Assembly: GCA_963422745.1 (NCBI GenBank)
Contig: OY730477.1
Location: 2,666,001-2,730,000, forward strand
Length of the DNA: 64,000 nt
Source of the DNA: G963422745 sp963422745
Lineage (GTDB): Bacteria; Actinomycetota; Acidimicrobiia; Acidimicrobiales; Aldehydirespiratoraceae
Direction: 5' to 3'
The notes beneath the pieces are model-generated. The model was not told the origin of the DNA and ran no database searches. It was given only the letters and a program-made list of their open reading frames with translations. Position numbers and translations under genes: made by a program. Position 1 is the stretch's first letter; every line of letters starts with the position of its first letter. This document shows positions 49,504 to 57,563 of the stretch, one piece after another.

Positions 49504-50745
49504 TCATTCATCAGCCTCGTAGTCGAAGGTGAAGTCACCTATGTACACGGTGTCGCCCGGTGAAACGCCCGCTCGCACGAGAGCAGTTTCCACTCCCAGA
49601 CGATGGAGTCGTTGCCGTGCGAGCTCAAGCGCACCCTCATCGGTGAGGTCGCTGAGCGCCACGGCTCGAAGTGCTGCACGTCCGGTGACCCGGAACGCTC
49701 CGTCGTCGAGTCGCTCGATTTGGATTTCACGACCTTTCGGGCGATGCAGCGCAATGCTCTCAACAGCGGGAACACCACGCCGAACCTCGTTCACTAACCG
49801 CATCAGCGTTCCGACGACCCGGGGAATTCCATCACCGGTCACTGATGACATTCTCAGACCATCGAAGGTGGTCTGAGGAGCCAGGTCGACGCGGCTGCCG
49901 ACAACAAGGCGTGGTCGCTCAAGCAGATCGGACCGGTAGCTGCGGAGTTCGGTCAGCAGCACCTCAAGTTGAGTTTCCGGTGTGGTCAGGTCGTAGGGAG
50001 CCAGATCGAGCAGCACCAGTAGCACTGATGCACGCTCGACGTGGCGTAGGAACCGGTGACCGAGGCCTTTGCCTGCGCTTGCTCCTTCGACCAGACCGGG
50101 AATGTCGGCAAGGACCATCTCGAATCCGTCATCGCTGCGCACGACACCGAGATGCGGCTCCAGCGTGGTGAACGGGTAGTCGGCTATTTTGGGCTTGGCT
50201 GCAGACACGCGGCTGATGAATGTTGACTTGCCGACGTTGGGCAGTCCCACGATCGCCACGTCGGCAAGCAATTTGAGTTCAAGACGTAACCAGCGTTGCT
50301 CTCCGTGTTCTCCCTGCTCCGCGAACGAAGGGGCCCGGCGCCGGTTGCTCAGGAAACGGGCATTGCCTCGCCCACCCTCGCCTGCGTGAGCGGCCAGCCA
50401 GCGTTCGCCGTGATTTGTGAGGTCCGCAAGGTGCTCCCGTGTTCGGTGATCCAGCACGACCGTTCCTTCCGGGACACGAACATCGATATCGCTGCCTCTC
50501 ATGCCATGGCGGTTCGATCCCTTTCCGTGAGCACCGTCGCTGGCCCGGCGGTGGGGATGATCACGAAACGACAACAGGGAGGCCACATTGCGATCCGCTA
50601 CGAGCCAAACAGAACCGCCGTCGCCGCCATCGCCGCCATCGGGGCCACCTCTGGCAACCTTCGCTTCACGACGAAAGGCAACACATCCAGCCCCGCCGTC
50701 GCCTGCTGTCACGTGGATGTTGCACTCATCAACAAAGGCGCTCAC
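49504..50745 (-). CDS. obg: GTPase ObgE/CgtA
   Basis: The 413-residue protein has the Gly-rich Obg fold (AGDGGAGCVAFRREAKVARG, GGDGGDGGSVWLVAD), a G domain with GLPNVGKSTF, DIPGLVEGAS and a degenerate NKxD (VVGSRVDL), and a C-terminal OCT domain ending DTVYIGDFTFDYEADE. Obg is an essential GTPase in 50S assembly and stress control. NKxD reading GSRVD is unusual and may alter guanine selectivity. It follows rplU-rpmA by 136 bases, the standard order. Confidence 0.96.
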   Translation of the reverse strand: MSAFVDECNIHVTAGDGGAGCVAFRREAKVARGGPDGGDGGDGGSVWLVADRNVASLLSFRDHPHRRASDGAHGKGSNRHGMRGSDIDVRVPEGTVVLDHRTREHLADLTNHGERWLAAHAGEGGRGNARFLSNRRRAPSFAEQGEHGEQRWLRLELKLLADVAIVGLPNVGKSTFISRVSAAKPKIADYPFTTLEPHLGVVRSDDGFEMVLADIPGLVEGASAGKGLGHRFLRHVERASVLLVLLDLAPYDLTTPETQLEVLLTELRSYRSDLLERPRLVVGSRVDLAPQTTFDGLRMSSVTGDGIPRVVGTLMRLVNEVRRGVPAVESIALHRPKGREIQIERLDDGAFRVTGRAALRAVALSDLTDEGALELARQRLHRLGVETALVRAGVSPGDTVYIGDFTFDYEADE

Positions 50746-50881
50746 GCCCAGAGGCTACGTCCTGAGGGTGCTGTAACGGGCCCGGTCGATGCCTTCAGAA
50801 TGCAACCCGAATCCTTGGGATCCTGGAGTAGGGTCAAGCTCACGCTTCAACGTGTTTGAGGATAAACGACGGCCAACAGTG

Positions 50882-51139
50882 TCACGAAGCGTCGGGAATT
50901 ATGTCAACCAGCTTGCGGCCTTTTCGCCTACCGAACTTAACGGTGCCGTTTGATGTGGCGAACAGGGTGTCGTCACGGCCTCGACTTACGTTCTCGCCCG
51001 GATGAAATGCCGTGCCTCGCTGACGCACGATGATCGCCCCCGACAGGACATGTCCACCATCGTACACCTTGACACCGAGGCGCTTGCTTGTGGAGTCTCG
51101 ACCGTTGCGAGTTGAGCCTCCGCCCTTGGTCTTCGACAC
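50882..51139 (-). CDS. rpmA: 50S ribosomal protein L27
   Basis: The 85-residue protein has the L27 pattern MSKTKGGGSTRNGRDSTSKR, LGVKVYDGGHVLSGAIIVRQ, RGTAFHPGENVSRGRDDTLF and a basic end. The N-terminus reaches the peptidyl-transferase centre. It lacks the Firmicutes-type cleavable leader. It begins five bases after rplU and belongs to the same transcript. Confidence 0.98.
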   Translation of the reverse strand: MSKTKGGGSTRNGRDSTSKRLGVKVYDGGHVLSGAIIVRQRGTAFHPGENVSRGRDDTLFATSNGTVKFGRRKGRKLVDIIPDAS

Positions 51140-51144
51140 TGCAA

Positions 51145-51453
51145 TCAGCCCTTCACGATCTTGGTGATCTCAATGCGGGACATTTGTTGGCGATGACCCC
51201 ACCGCTTGCGATTGTTTGACTTGCTCTTGTACAGGAACCCGTTGAGCTTGGGACCCTTGGTCTCCGAGATGACCCGAGCCGTGACCCGAGCCGTGGAAAG
51301 TTGATCCGGTGTGACAAGCACAGTGGGACCGTCGACCAGAAGCACCGCAGGCAATGAGATCTCGCCTCCGACGTCACCCAAGCGCTCAACCTCGATTGTT
51401 TGCCCTTGCTCCACGCGGTATTGCTTTCCGCCGGTCTTAACTACCGCGTACAT
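51145..51453 (-). CDS. rplU: 50S ribosomal protein L21
   Basis: The 102-residue protein has MYAVVKTGGKQYRVEQGQTI, EVERLGDVGGEISLPAVLLV and KSKSNNRKRWGHRQQMSRIEI, a complete L21, which binds 23S rRNA. It follows rng by 44 bases; the rng-rplU-rpmA-obg order is conserved in Actinobacteria. I see no autoregulatory leader in that short gap. Confidence 0.98.
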   Translation of the reverse strand: MYAVVKTGGKQYRVEQGQTIEVERLGDVGGEISLPAVLLVDGPTVLVTPDQLSTARVTARVISETKGPKLNGFLYKSKSNNRKRWGHRQQMSRIEITKIVKG

Positions 51454-51497
51454 AGGGACTCAATTCTAACGGATTCGCGGTTCGGTCAGGCACCACT

Positions 51498-53354
51498 TCA
51501 AACAAAGAGATCTTCAATGACCCTGTGTCCGGTGCCCTCACAGTTCGAGCATGGCTCAGACACGGACTCAATAAGGCCCTCACCTATACGCTTTCGGGTC
51601 ATCTCGACCAAACCCAGCTCGGAAATGTTGAACATCTGGGTTCGAGTCTTGTCCCGTGCCAGCGCAGTCCGAAAGGCTTTGGTGACCGCCTCTCGATTCT
51701 TGGCCACCTCCATATCAACGAAATCAATGACGATGATTCCACCAATGTCTCGCAACCGTAGTTGATACGCCACCTCCTCGGCAGCCTCCAGATTGTTCTT
51801 GAAAACCGTCTCCTCAAGATTCGAGCTACCGACATTCTTGCCGGTGTTGACGTCTATGACCGTCAAGGCCTCAGTATGTTCAATGACCAGTGAGCCCCCC
51901 GAAGGTAACCAAACCTTAGGTTCGAGCGCCTTGCGGACCTGGGTGTCGATCAGGCGTCGCTCAAAGAGTGGAAGCGCCTCGGAACCGGCATCGTAGTAGA
52001 TGATCCGGTCCGCGATCTCCGGCGTAATCGACTGCACGTATGACCGGATCTCAGAGTAGAGCGATTTGTCGTCAATGATTACGCCCCGGTAGTCCCTCGT
52101 GACCTCCTCGCGGATGGTGCGCACCGCTACTTCGGGCTCGCGGTACAGCAGAGCAGGCGCCCTCGTTCGCTTCGCCAACTTCTCAATACCGTCCCATTGC
52201 TCCATCAAGCGTTGCAGATCGCCTCTGATCTCGGCTTCGGTCACGTTCTCAGCCGCGGTACGCACGATCACACCGTGTTGTTGAGGCTTGGCCTTATCCA
52301 AAAGGTTGCGTAGTCGCTGACGCTCCCCACCGGGTAGCCGCTTGGAGATTCCGTATGTGCCTGAGTTCGGTACGAGTACGACGAATCGGCCCGGAAGCGA
52401 CACCTCCTGGCCTAGGCGGGCACCTTTGTGACCGATTGGATTCTTGGTCACTTGACACATGATCGATTGCTGCGATTTGAGGATGTCCTCAATGCGCGGT
52501 TGTTCGATTCTGGATCCCTCGAAGTCGGTGGCGTCGTATTGGACATCGCCGCGGTAAAGCACAGCATTCTTGGGTGTGCCGATATCAATGAATGCTGCTT
52601 CCATTCCCGGCAGGACGCTCTGGACGCGCCCGAGGTAGATGTTGCCATGGATCTGGCTGACATCATCGGCCGGCCGCGACACCCGATGTTCGACCAGTTT
52701 GCGGCCTTCAAGGGTGGCGATCTGGGTGGCCTCGGGACCCACGTGGACACACATCAGATAACGACCAACCGCCTGACCTCGGCGGGTGCGGCCCCGCCGA
52801 CGCTTCAGTGTGTTCTCGTCGAGCTTGACGGCTTTTCCACCGGTGATTGCCTCGACCGGAGCATGCCCTTCTTGTTTGACCTTCCCCTCCTCGGCGCCTC
52901 CGCGGCGACGCCCTCGACCTCGACCACCACGCCGACGGCGACGCCCACCCTTGGGACTGCTGTTGGGATCGGAACCAGCTTTGGTATCACCAACCTTGGG
53001 AGCTCGAGAATCAGGCCTCGAATCACCAACCCTCGGAGCTCGAGAATCAGGCCTCGAATCACCAACCCTCGGAGCTCGAGAATCAGGCCTCGAATCACCA
53101 ACCCTGGAAGCTCGAGAATCAGGCCTCGAATCACCAACCCTCGGAGCTCGAGAATCAGGCCTCGAATCACCAACCCTCGGAGCTCGAGAATCAGGCCTCG
53201 AATCACCAACCCTGGGGGTGTTAGCAGATTTGCGGTCTTGGTTGTCGCCTGAGGGCTTGGCTGTTTCCCGGCGGGCCGGGCGGGTGGAGCGACCGGGCAA
53301 GCCGGTCGTGGAGCGACCGGGCAAGCCGGTCCTTGGGGCCTGATCGTCGGCCAT
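51498..53354 (-). CDS. rng: Ribonuclease E/G family endoribonuclease
   Basis: The 618-residue protein has a disordered basic N-terminus of about 190 residues, then the RNase E/G catalytic core: the S1 domain (GNIYLGRVQSVLPGMEAAF, IDIGTPKNAVLY), the 5' sensor and the DNase I-like site (LTVIDVNTGKNVG, with the Asp pair also in IVIDFVDM), and a zinc-link CSNC near the end. It initiates mRNA decay and rRNA processing. Residues 47-118 are six tandem copies of a 12-residue repeat, preceded by two copies of GLPGRST. The C-terminal scaffold of E. coli RNase E is absent. Confidence 0.94.
   Translation of the reverse strand: MADDQAPRTGLPGRSTTGLPGRSTRPARRETAKPSGDNQDRKSANTPRVGDSRPDSRAPRVGDSRPDSRAPRVGDSRPDSRASRVGDSRPDSRAPRVGDSRPDSRAPRVGDSRPDSRAPKVGDTKAGSDPNSSPKGGRRRRRGGRGRGRRRGGAEEGKVKQEGHAPVEAITGGKAVKLDENTLKRRRGRTRRGQAVGRYLMCVHVGPEATQIATLEGRKLVEHRVSRPADDVSQIHGNIYLGRVQSVLPGMEAAFIDIGTPKNAVLYRGDVQYDATDFEGSRIEQPRIEDILKSQQSIMCQVTKNPIGHKGARLGQEVSLPGRFVVLVPNSGTYGISKRLPGGERQRLRNLLDKAKPQQHGVIVRTAAENVTEAEIRGDLQRLMEQWDGIEKLAKRTRAPALLYREPEVAVRTIREEVTRDYRGVIIDDKSLYSEIRSYVQSITPEIADRIIYYDAGSEALPLFERRLIDTQVRKALEPKVWLPSGGSLVIEHTEALTVIDVNTGKNVGSSNLEETVFKNNLEAAEEVAYQLRLRDIGGIIVIDFVDMEVAKNREAVTKAFRTALARDKTRTQMFNISELGLVEMTRKRIGEGLIESVSEPCSNCEGTGHRVIEDLFV
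52990..53215. repeat. 36-bp tandem repeat inside rng, six copies plus a partial
   Basis: The unit encodes PRVGDSRPDSRA on the minus strand (consensus DNA CTCGGAGCTCGAGAATCAGG…). Copies differ by single bases, mostly silent or giving Ala to Ser. The repeat is in frame, in the disordered N-terminal part. Confidence 0.95.
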
Positions 53355-53393
53355 CGAATTCGTCTTTCGGTTTGTGCACCGCAGGATGGGCGC

Positions 53394-54128
53394 TCATTTC
53401 GCCTCCGCGGTTGCAGACAACGGCATAGGGTCCGCACGCAGGCCGTTGTCGGTGTTGATCCATTGATGTGTTCGGTGCACGTGATGCTCGCAAACAGAAG
53501 GGTCGAGCGCCGCCATGAGTTCGGGAACACGAACCGCTCTTGGTTGCGTCCCGAGTTCGGCGATCATCGGTACACATACCCTATTACTACCGTCCGATGA
53601 CGGCATTGCAACCGTGGCATCTACCTCAAGACTACGCAACAAAGGGCGAATGTCTTCGGTGATTTGCTCCCCCTTGCGTGTCCGGGTAACGATCAGCTCG
53701 CCCACCGACAACGTTCTTTGAACGGCTGCAACGACTGTCTCCGCGTTGACGCAGGCCACCTCAATGCGCCAGGTGCAGCTCGTTACAGCCTGTTGCAAAG
53801 AAGGTGCCGACGGATCGATAACGGCCACTTCGCTAACAGCCATACCGACGGGCAATTGTTGGCTGAGCAGCATCGGAAGAGCGCTGATGTCGTTTGGTCC
53901 ATGCAAGCCGTCAGGTTCAAGGCGAACATCAAGATACTCGGCGTCGGACTCATAGCCGGTAGGCAGGGCAAAGCCGAACGACAGACGGGGTCGTGGAGAG
54001 AATCCCTCACTGTAAGCGACCCGGACACCAGCCCGCCGCAACGTCCGCTCCCAGATCCGCACGACGTCGCGATGCGACACAAATCGGACCTTGCCGCGCT
54101 TATTGAACTCGATCCGCAGACGTCTCAC
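53394..54128 (-). CDS. DUF2344 / TIGR03936 radical SAM-linked protein
   Basis: The 244-residue protein matches the family usually fused to or placed next to TIGR03960 radical SAM proteins: RLRIEFNKRGKVRFVSHRDV, VRIWERTLRRAGVRVAYSEG, FSPRPRLSFGFALPTGYES, and EYLDVRLE. Its role is unknown; the pair is conserved upstream of rng in Actinobacteria and in fused form in Firmicutes. Here it is a separate gene, seven bases after its partner. The last 60 residues are variable. Confidence 0.88.
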   Translation of the reverse strand: MRRLRIEFNKRGKVRFVSHRDVVRIWERTLRRAGVRVAYSEGFSPRPRLSFGFALPTGYESDAEYLDVRLEPDGLHGPNDISALPMLLSQQLPVGMAVSEVAVIDPSAPSLQQAVTSCTWRIEVACVNAETVVAAVQRTLSVGELIVTRTRKGEQITEDIRPLLRSLEVDATVAMPSSDGSNRVCVPMIAELGTQPRAVRVPELMAALDPSVCEHHVHRTHQWINTDNGLRADPMPLSATAEAK

Positions 54129-54135
54129 GAACAGG

Positions 54136-56103
54136 TCACAGACCCACCCGAACCTGCGGCCGTGACTGCAAGTTCACCGGCACGGCACCATAGAGATCAA
54201 CGCCAGTTCCCTGACTCCCGCCTGCAGGCGGAGTGGCCGAGGCAACCCGATGCTCGATGGAGTAGCCGGTGCAAGCTCCACAGTCATAACAAGGGGTCCA
54301 ACGGCAGTCTTCCAGTCCGAGTTCGTCAAGAGCGTCACGCCAGTCCTGCCAGAGAAAATCCTTGTGCAAACCAGCCGAGAGGTGAGCCCAAGGCAGCGTC
54401 TCTTCTGGCTTGCGATGACGATGAACGTACCAGTCGACGTCGCACCCGTTGACTTCCATGGCTTCAATCCACAGGTCATGATTGAAGCACTCGGACCATT
54501 CCTGGAATGTGCCGCTATGCTTCCAAACGTATTCGATGACTGGCGCTAGCCGTCTATCTCCGCGTGAGGCGATACCCTCCACAAGTGTGGCGGCGGGATC
54601 ATGCCATTTGACCCGCACCCCCGGGGCGCGTCGCAGGTCATTTCTCAACAGTTGGATCTTGCGCTTGAGTTCAGCCGCGGTGTTCTGGCCGAACCACTGA
54701 AAGGGCGTAAACGGCTTGGGCACAAAGCCGCCGACAGACACAGTTACCGACGGCGAACGCCGGTAGGTTCGGCCGATCTCCACGCAGTTGCGTGCGAGCC
54801 GTGCGATACCGAGTGTGTCGTCATCGGTTTCGGTCGGTAACCCGGTCAGGAAATACAGCTTCATCCGCCGCCACCCTTGACTGTAGGCGCTTTCAACCGC
54901 CCCGTAGAGGTCTTCGTCGCTAATGAGCTTGTTGACTACCTGACGCATCCGCCAGGTACCCGCCTCTGGAGCGAACGTCAGGCCAGTGCGACGGGCACGT
55001 TGTATCTGCGCGGCCATACCAACAGTGAAGGCATCAACCCTCAGGCTGGGCAACGCCACCGAGATCCGGTCATTGTCAGTGATTGTGTCCGCGATGACCT
55101 GCTCAATCCCGGAGAAGTCGGCAGTGGACAAACTGGTGAGCGCCACTTCGTCGTAACCGGTGCGATCCAGACCCTCTGAGATCATGGCACGCACCTGCTC
55201 GGCCGGACGCTCACGAACCGGGCGAGTGATCATTCCCGCCTGACAGAAACGACAACCCCGCGTGCAGCCCCGGAACACTTCCACAGAAAGTCGATCGTGC
55301 ACCACTTCTGTAAGCGGAACGAGTTGCCGTTTCGGATACGGCCACTCCGCCAAGTCCGCAACCGTCCGTTTCTCGATGATTTCGGGCACATCACTGTAGC
55401 GAGGCGTAATCTCAGCTATGTGTGGACCGTTATATGCGACCTCATACATGGACGGCACATAGACGCCCGCGATCTGTGACATGCACCGCAGCAAGCCCGA
55501 GCGTGTGCCCGAGTTCTTACCGGCAGCCTTCCAGTCGAACAGGAGCTCGGTAATCTCACCCACCACCTCCTCACCATCACCAAGCACAACGAAATCAACG
55601 AAGTCGGCGATAGGTTCGGGGTTGTAGGTGCAGTGGCCACCGACTCCTATCAAGGGATCGGCGTCGCGGCGCTGATTCGAGCGGACCGCTACCCCCGCCA
55701 AGTTGATGCAGTTCAACAAGTTGGTGTAGGTCAGTTCTGCGCTGAGGTTGAAGGCGATCACGTCAAAATCGCCTGCTTTGCGATGGGTGTCGACAGAGAA
55801 CAGCGGCAGGCCTTCGCGCCGTAGCAACACTTCAAGATCGGTCCAGGGTGCGTAGCTGCGTTCGGCCGAGGCATCAAGGCGCTCGTTGAGGATCTCGTAA
55901 AGGATCTGCAGTCCTTGATTGGGGAGCCCTATTTCGTAAGTGTCTGGGTAAGTGAGCAGCCAGTTGATCTGCTTGTTGTGTCGTTCGGGACTAACGGCAC
56001 CGTCTTCACAGCCGATGTATCGAGCGGGCTTTTGGACCCGTGGAAGCAGCGGTTCCAGTTGAGACCAGACTGAAGCCGGATCGGCGTCGGCACACGTGGT
56101 CAT
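54136..56103 (-). CDS. TIGR03960-family B12-binding-like radical SAM protein
   Basis: From ATG 56103 the product is 655 residues (a GTG three bases upstream gives one more). The N-terminal half carries a cobalamin-binding-like fold (YDTYEIG-type start NWLLTYPDTYEIGLPNQGLQ; VDTHRKAGDFDVIAFNLSAE; PLIGVGGHCTYNPEPIADFV), then the radical SAM cluster CTRGCRFCQ, AEQVRAMISEGLDRTGYDEV and a C-terminal domain ending with a CYDCGACTG motif that could bind another cluster. The reaction is unknown. Its 5' end is duplicated 145 bases upstream. Partner of the DUF2344 protein. Confidence 0.9.
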   Translation of the reverse strand: MTTCADADPASVWSQLEPLLPRVQKPARYIGCEDGAVSPERHNKQINWLLTYPDTYEIGLPNQGLQILYEILNERLDASAERSYAPWTDLEVLLRREGLPLFSVDTHRKAGDFDVIAFNLSAELTYTNLLNCINLAGVAVRSNQRRDADPLIGVGGHCTYNPEPIADFVDFVVLGDGEEVVGEITELLFDWKAAGKNSGTRSGLLRCMSQIAGVYVPSMYEVAYNGPHIAEITPRYSDVPEIIEKRTVADLAEWPYPKRQLVPLTEVVHDRLSVEVFRGCTRGCRFCQAGMITRPVRERPAEQVRAMISEGLDRTGYDEVALTSLSTADFSGIEQVIADTITDNDRISVALPSLRVDAFTVGMAAQIQRARRTGLTFAPEAGTWRMRQVVNKLISDEDLYGAVESAYSQGWRRMKLYFLTGLPTETDDDTLGIARLARNCVEIGRTYRRSPSVTVSVGGFVPKPFTPFQWFGQNTAAELKRKIQLLRNDLRRAPGVRVKWHDPAATLVEGIASRGDRRLAPVIEYVWKHSGTFQEWSECFNHDLWIEAMEVNGCDVDWYVHRHRKPEETLPWAHLSAGLHKDFLWQDWRDALDELGLEDCRWTPCYDCGACTGYSIEHRVASATPPAGGSQGTGVDLYGAVPVNLQSRPQVRVGL

Positions 56104-56301
56104 CACTGAACCCTACCAATCGAACGCTGTGCTCAGAACGACGCAGTCAGCGGATGCCGATGTATCGAGCGGGCTTTTGGACCCGTGGAAGCAGCGGTTC
56201 CAGTTGAGACCAGATTGACGCCGGATCGGCGTCGGCACACGTGGTCATCACTGAACCCTACCAATCGAACGCTGTGCTCAGAACGACGCAGTCAGCGGAT
56301 G
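56011..56301. repeat. 145-bp duplication across the rodA/radical SAM junction
   Basis: GCCGATGTATCGAGCGGGCT… at 56011 recurs at 56156 (period 145) with only a few substitutions. Each copy spans the first 30 codons of the radical SAM gene, its leader, and the last codons and stop of rodA. Confidence 0.97.
56147..56248 (-). CDS. Mini-ORF created by rodA/radical SAM junction duplication
   Basis: The upstream copy of the radical SAM start (ATG 56248) opens 33 residues: MTTCADADPASIWSQLEPLL and PRVQKPARYIG, as in the real protein except one Val to Ile change, then IR-stop from the duplicated rodA end. It stops 44 bases before the real start. Translation is possible, since the copied leader is intact, but unproven. 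Confidence 0.4.
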   Translation of the reverse strand: MTTCADADPASIWSQLEPLLPRVQKPARYIGIR

Positions 56302-57563
56302 CTGTAGTCAAACCGACGACGATGGACACCCAAAACGAGACCGAGAGCCGTGAGCGAAGTCACCATTGACGATCCTCCGTAGCTGACCAAAGGCATCGGT
56401 ATGCCAGTGACCGGCATGATTCCCATAGTCATGCCTGCGCTCTGGAAAACCTGGAAGACGAACATTCCCATAACACCAATCGCCAGCATTCGGTCGAATC
56501 GGTCCGTGGCTCGAACAGCCACTCGCCACACCCGATACAAGATGATCGCAAACAAAGCCAACAGAATCGTCGCACCCCTAAAGCCCAACTCCTCCCCCGC
56601 TACGGAGAAGATGAAATCTGTTTGCTGCTCGGGCACGAGGTTGGAACCGGTCTGGGTGCCACGGAACAGTCCCTGGCCTGTCATGCCACCGTTGCCGATA
56701 GCGATCTGAGATTGTTCGGCGTTGTATGCGACACGGATAGCGTCTTCACCTAGATCCTGAACGGCTTCGTCATCAAGGACAAACACCGTCAAGCGGTTCT
56801 TTTGGAACTCTTTCAGTAGATCCGACTGAAAGATCGTGACTATTGCCGTTACCGCTACCAAGAACAAAAGCACCAGGTTGCGGAACCGCACGGCACTCAA
56901 AGAAATCATGACTGCGGTAATAACAATGTAGATGAGGATGGTGCCGAGATCGGGTTGCATCAAGATCAATCCCGTGAGGATTCCCGCCAACGTCAACCCG
57001 GCTAGCATTCGCCGAAACGAGACGGTCTCGGTGGTAAGAACGACTGCGAGAACAAGTATCAGGGCCAGTTTTCCTGGCTCCGAAGGCTGAAAGGTGAAGC
57101 CGCCTAAGCGGAACCATGACTGCGCTCCTCGGATATCGGCACCGAACTGCACTACACCGATCAGTAGGCAGACCGTTAGCGCATAACCCGCTGGTACCCA
57201 ATACCGCAGGCGACGCACATCCAACAAAGCAGCTCCCGTGGCTGAGGCAAGACCGACGACTATGTAGGCCACTTGGCGGCGCATCAACGAGAAATCCGCT
57301 GGTTGCAGCTCGGTTGCCGGCCCCCGTGTGGCGGAGTGAACCAGTAGCACTCCAAATGCGGTGACCGCTACTGTCGTCAAGATCAGGAACGGGTCAACCA
57401 CAAACCACCAAGGGATCTGTTCATCGCGGTAGCTCCCGGACCGTGGCCAACCATCAAAGCGTCGCGGTTGGTCTGCCTCATCTGAGGTTTCGCGGTAGCT
57501 CTCCGACCGCGACAAATTATCGGTGTTCGTTGAAGCTTCGTGTTGACCTGATTGAGTCATCAC
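56292..57563 (-). CDS. rodA: Peptidoglycan glycosyltransferase RodA
   Basis: The 423-residue SEDS protein has a disordered N-terminus of 50 residues, about ten helices and the signatures GAQSWFRLGGFTFQPSEPGK (with the loop lysine), LGTILIYIVIT, AIGNGGMTGQGLF and GIPMPLVSYGGSSM. RodA polymerises glycan strands with PBP2 during elongation. ATG overlaps the mrdA stop (ATGA), so the pair is coupled. It is SEDS-specific to elongation by context (mreBCD, mrdA) rather than by sequence alone. Confidence 0.95.
   Translation of the reverse strand: MMTQSGQHEASTNTDNLSRSESYRETSDEADQPRRFDGWPRSGSYRDEQIPWWFVVDPFLILTTVAVTAFGVLLVHSATRGPATELQPADFSLMRRQVAYIVVGLASATGAALLDVRRLRYWVPAGYALTVCLLIGVVQFGADIRGAQSWFRLGGFTFQPSEPGKLALILVLAVVLTTETVSFRRMLAGLTLAGILTGLILMQPDLGTILIYIVITAVMISLSAVRFRNLVLLFLVAVTAIVTIFQSDLLKEFQKNRLTVFVLDDEAVQDLGEDAIRVAYNAEQSQIAIGNGGMTGQGLFRGTQTGSNLVPEQQTDFIFSVAGEELGFRGATILLALFAIILYRVWRVAVRATDRFDRMLAIGVMGMFVFQVFQSAGMTMGIMPVTGIPMPLVSYGGSSMVTSLTALGLVLGVHRRRFDYSIR

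Noticed and set aside
52428..53252. 274-residue plus-strand ORF with repeats
   Set aside because: Antisense shadow of rng; its repeats mirror the real in-frame repeats of rng.
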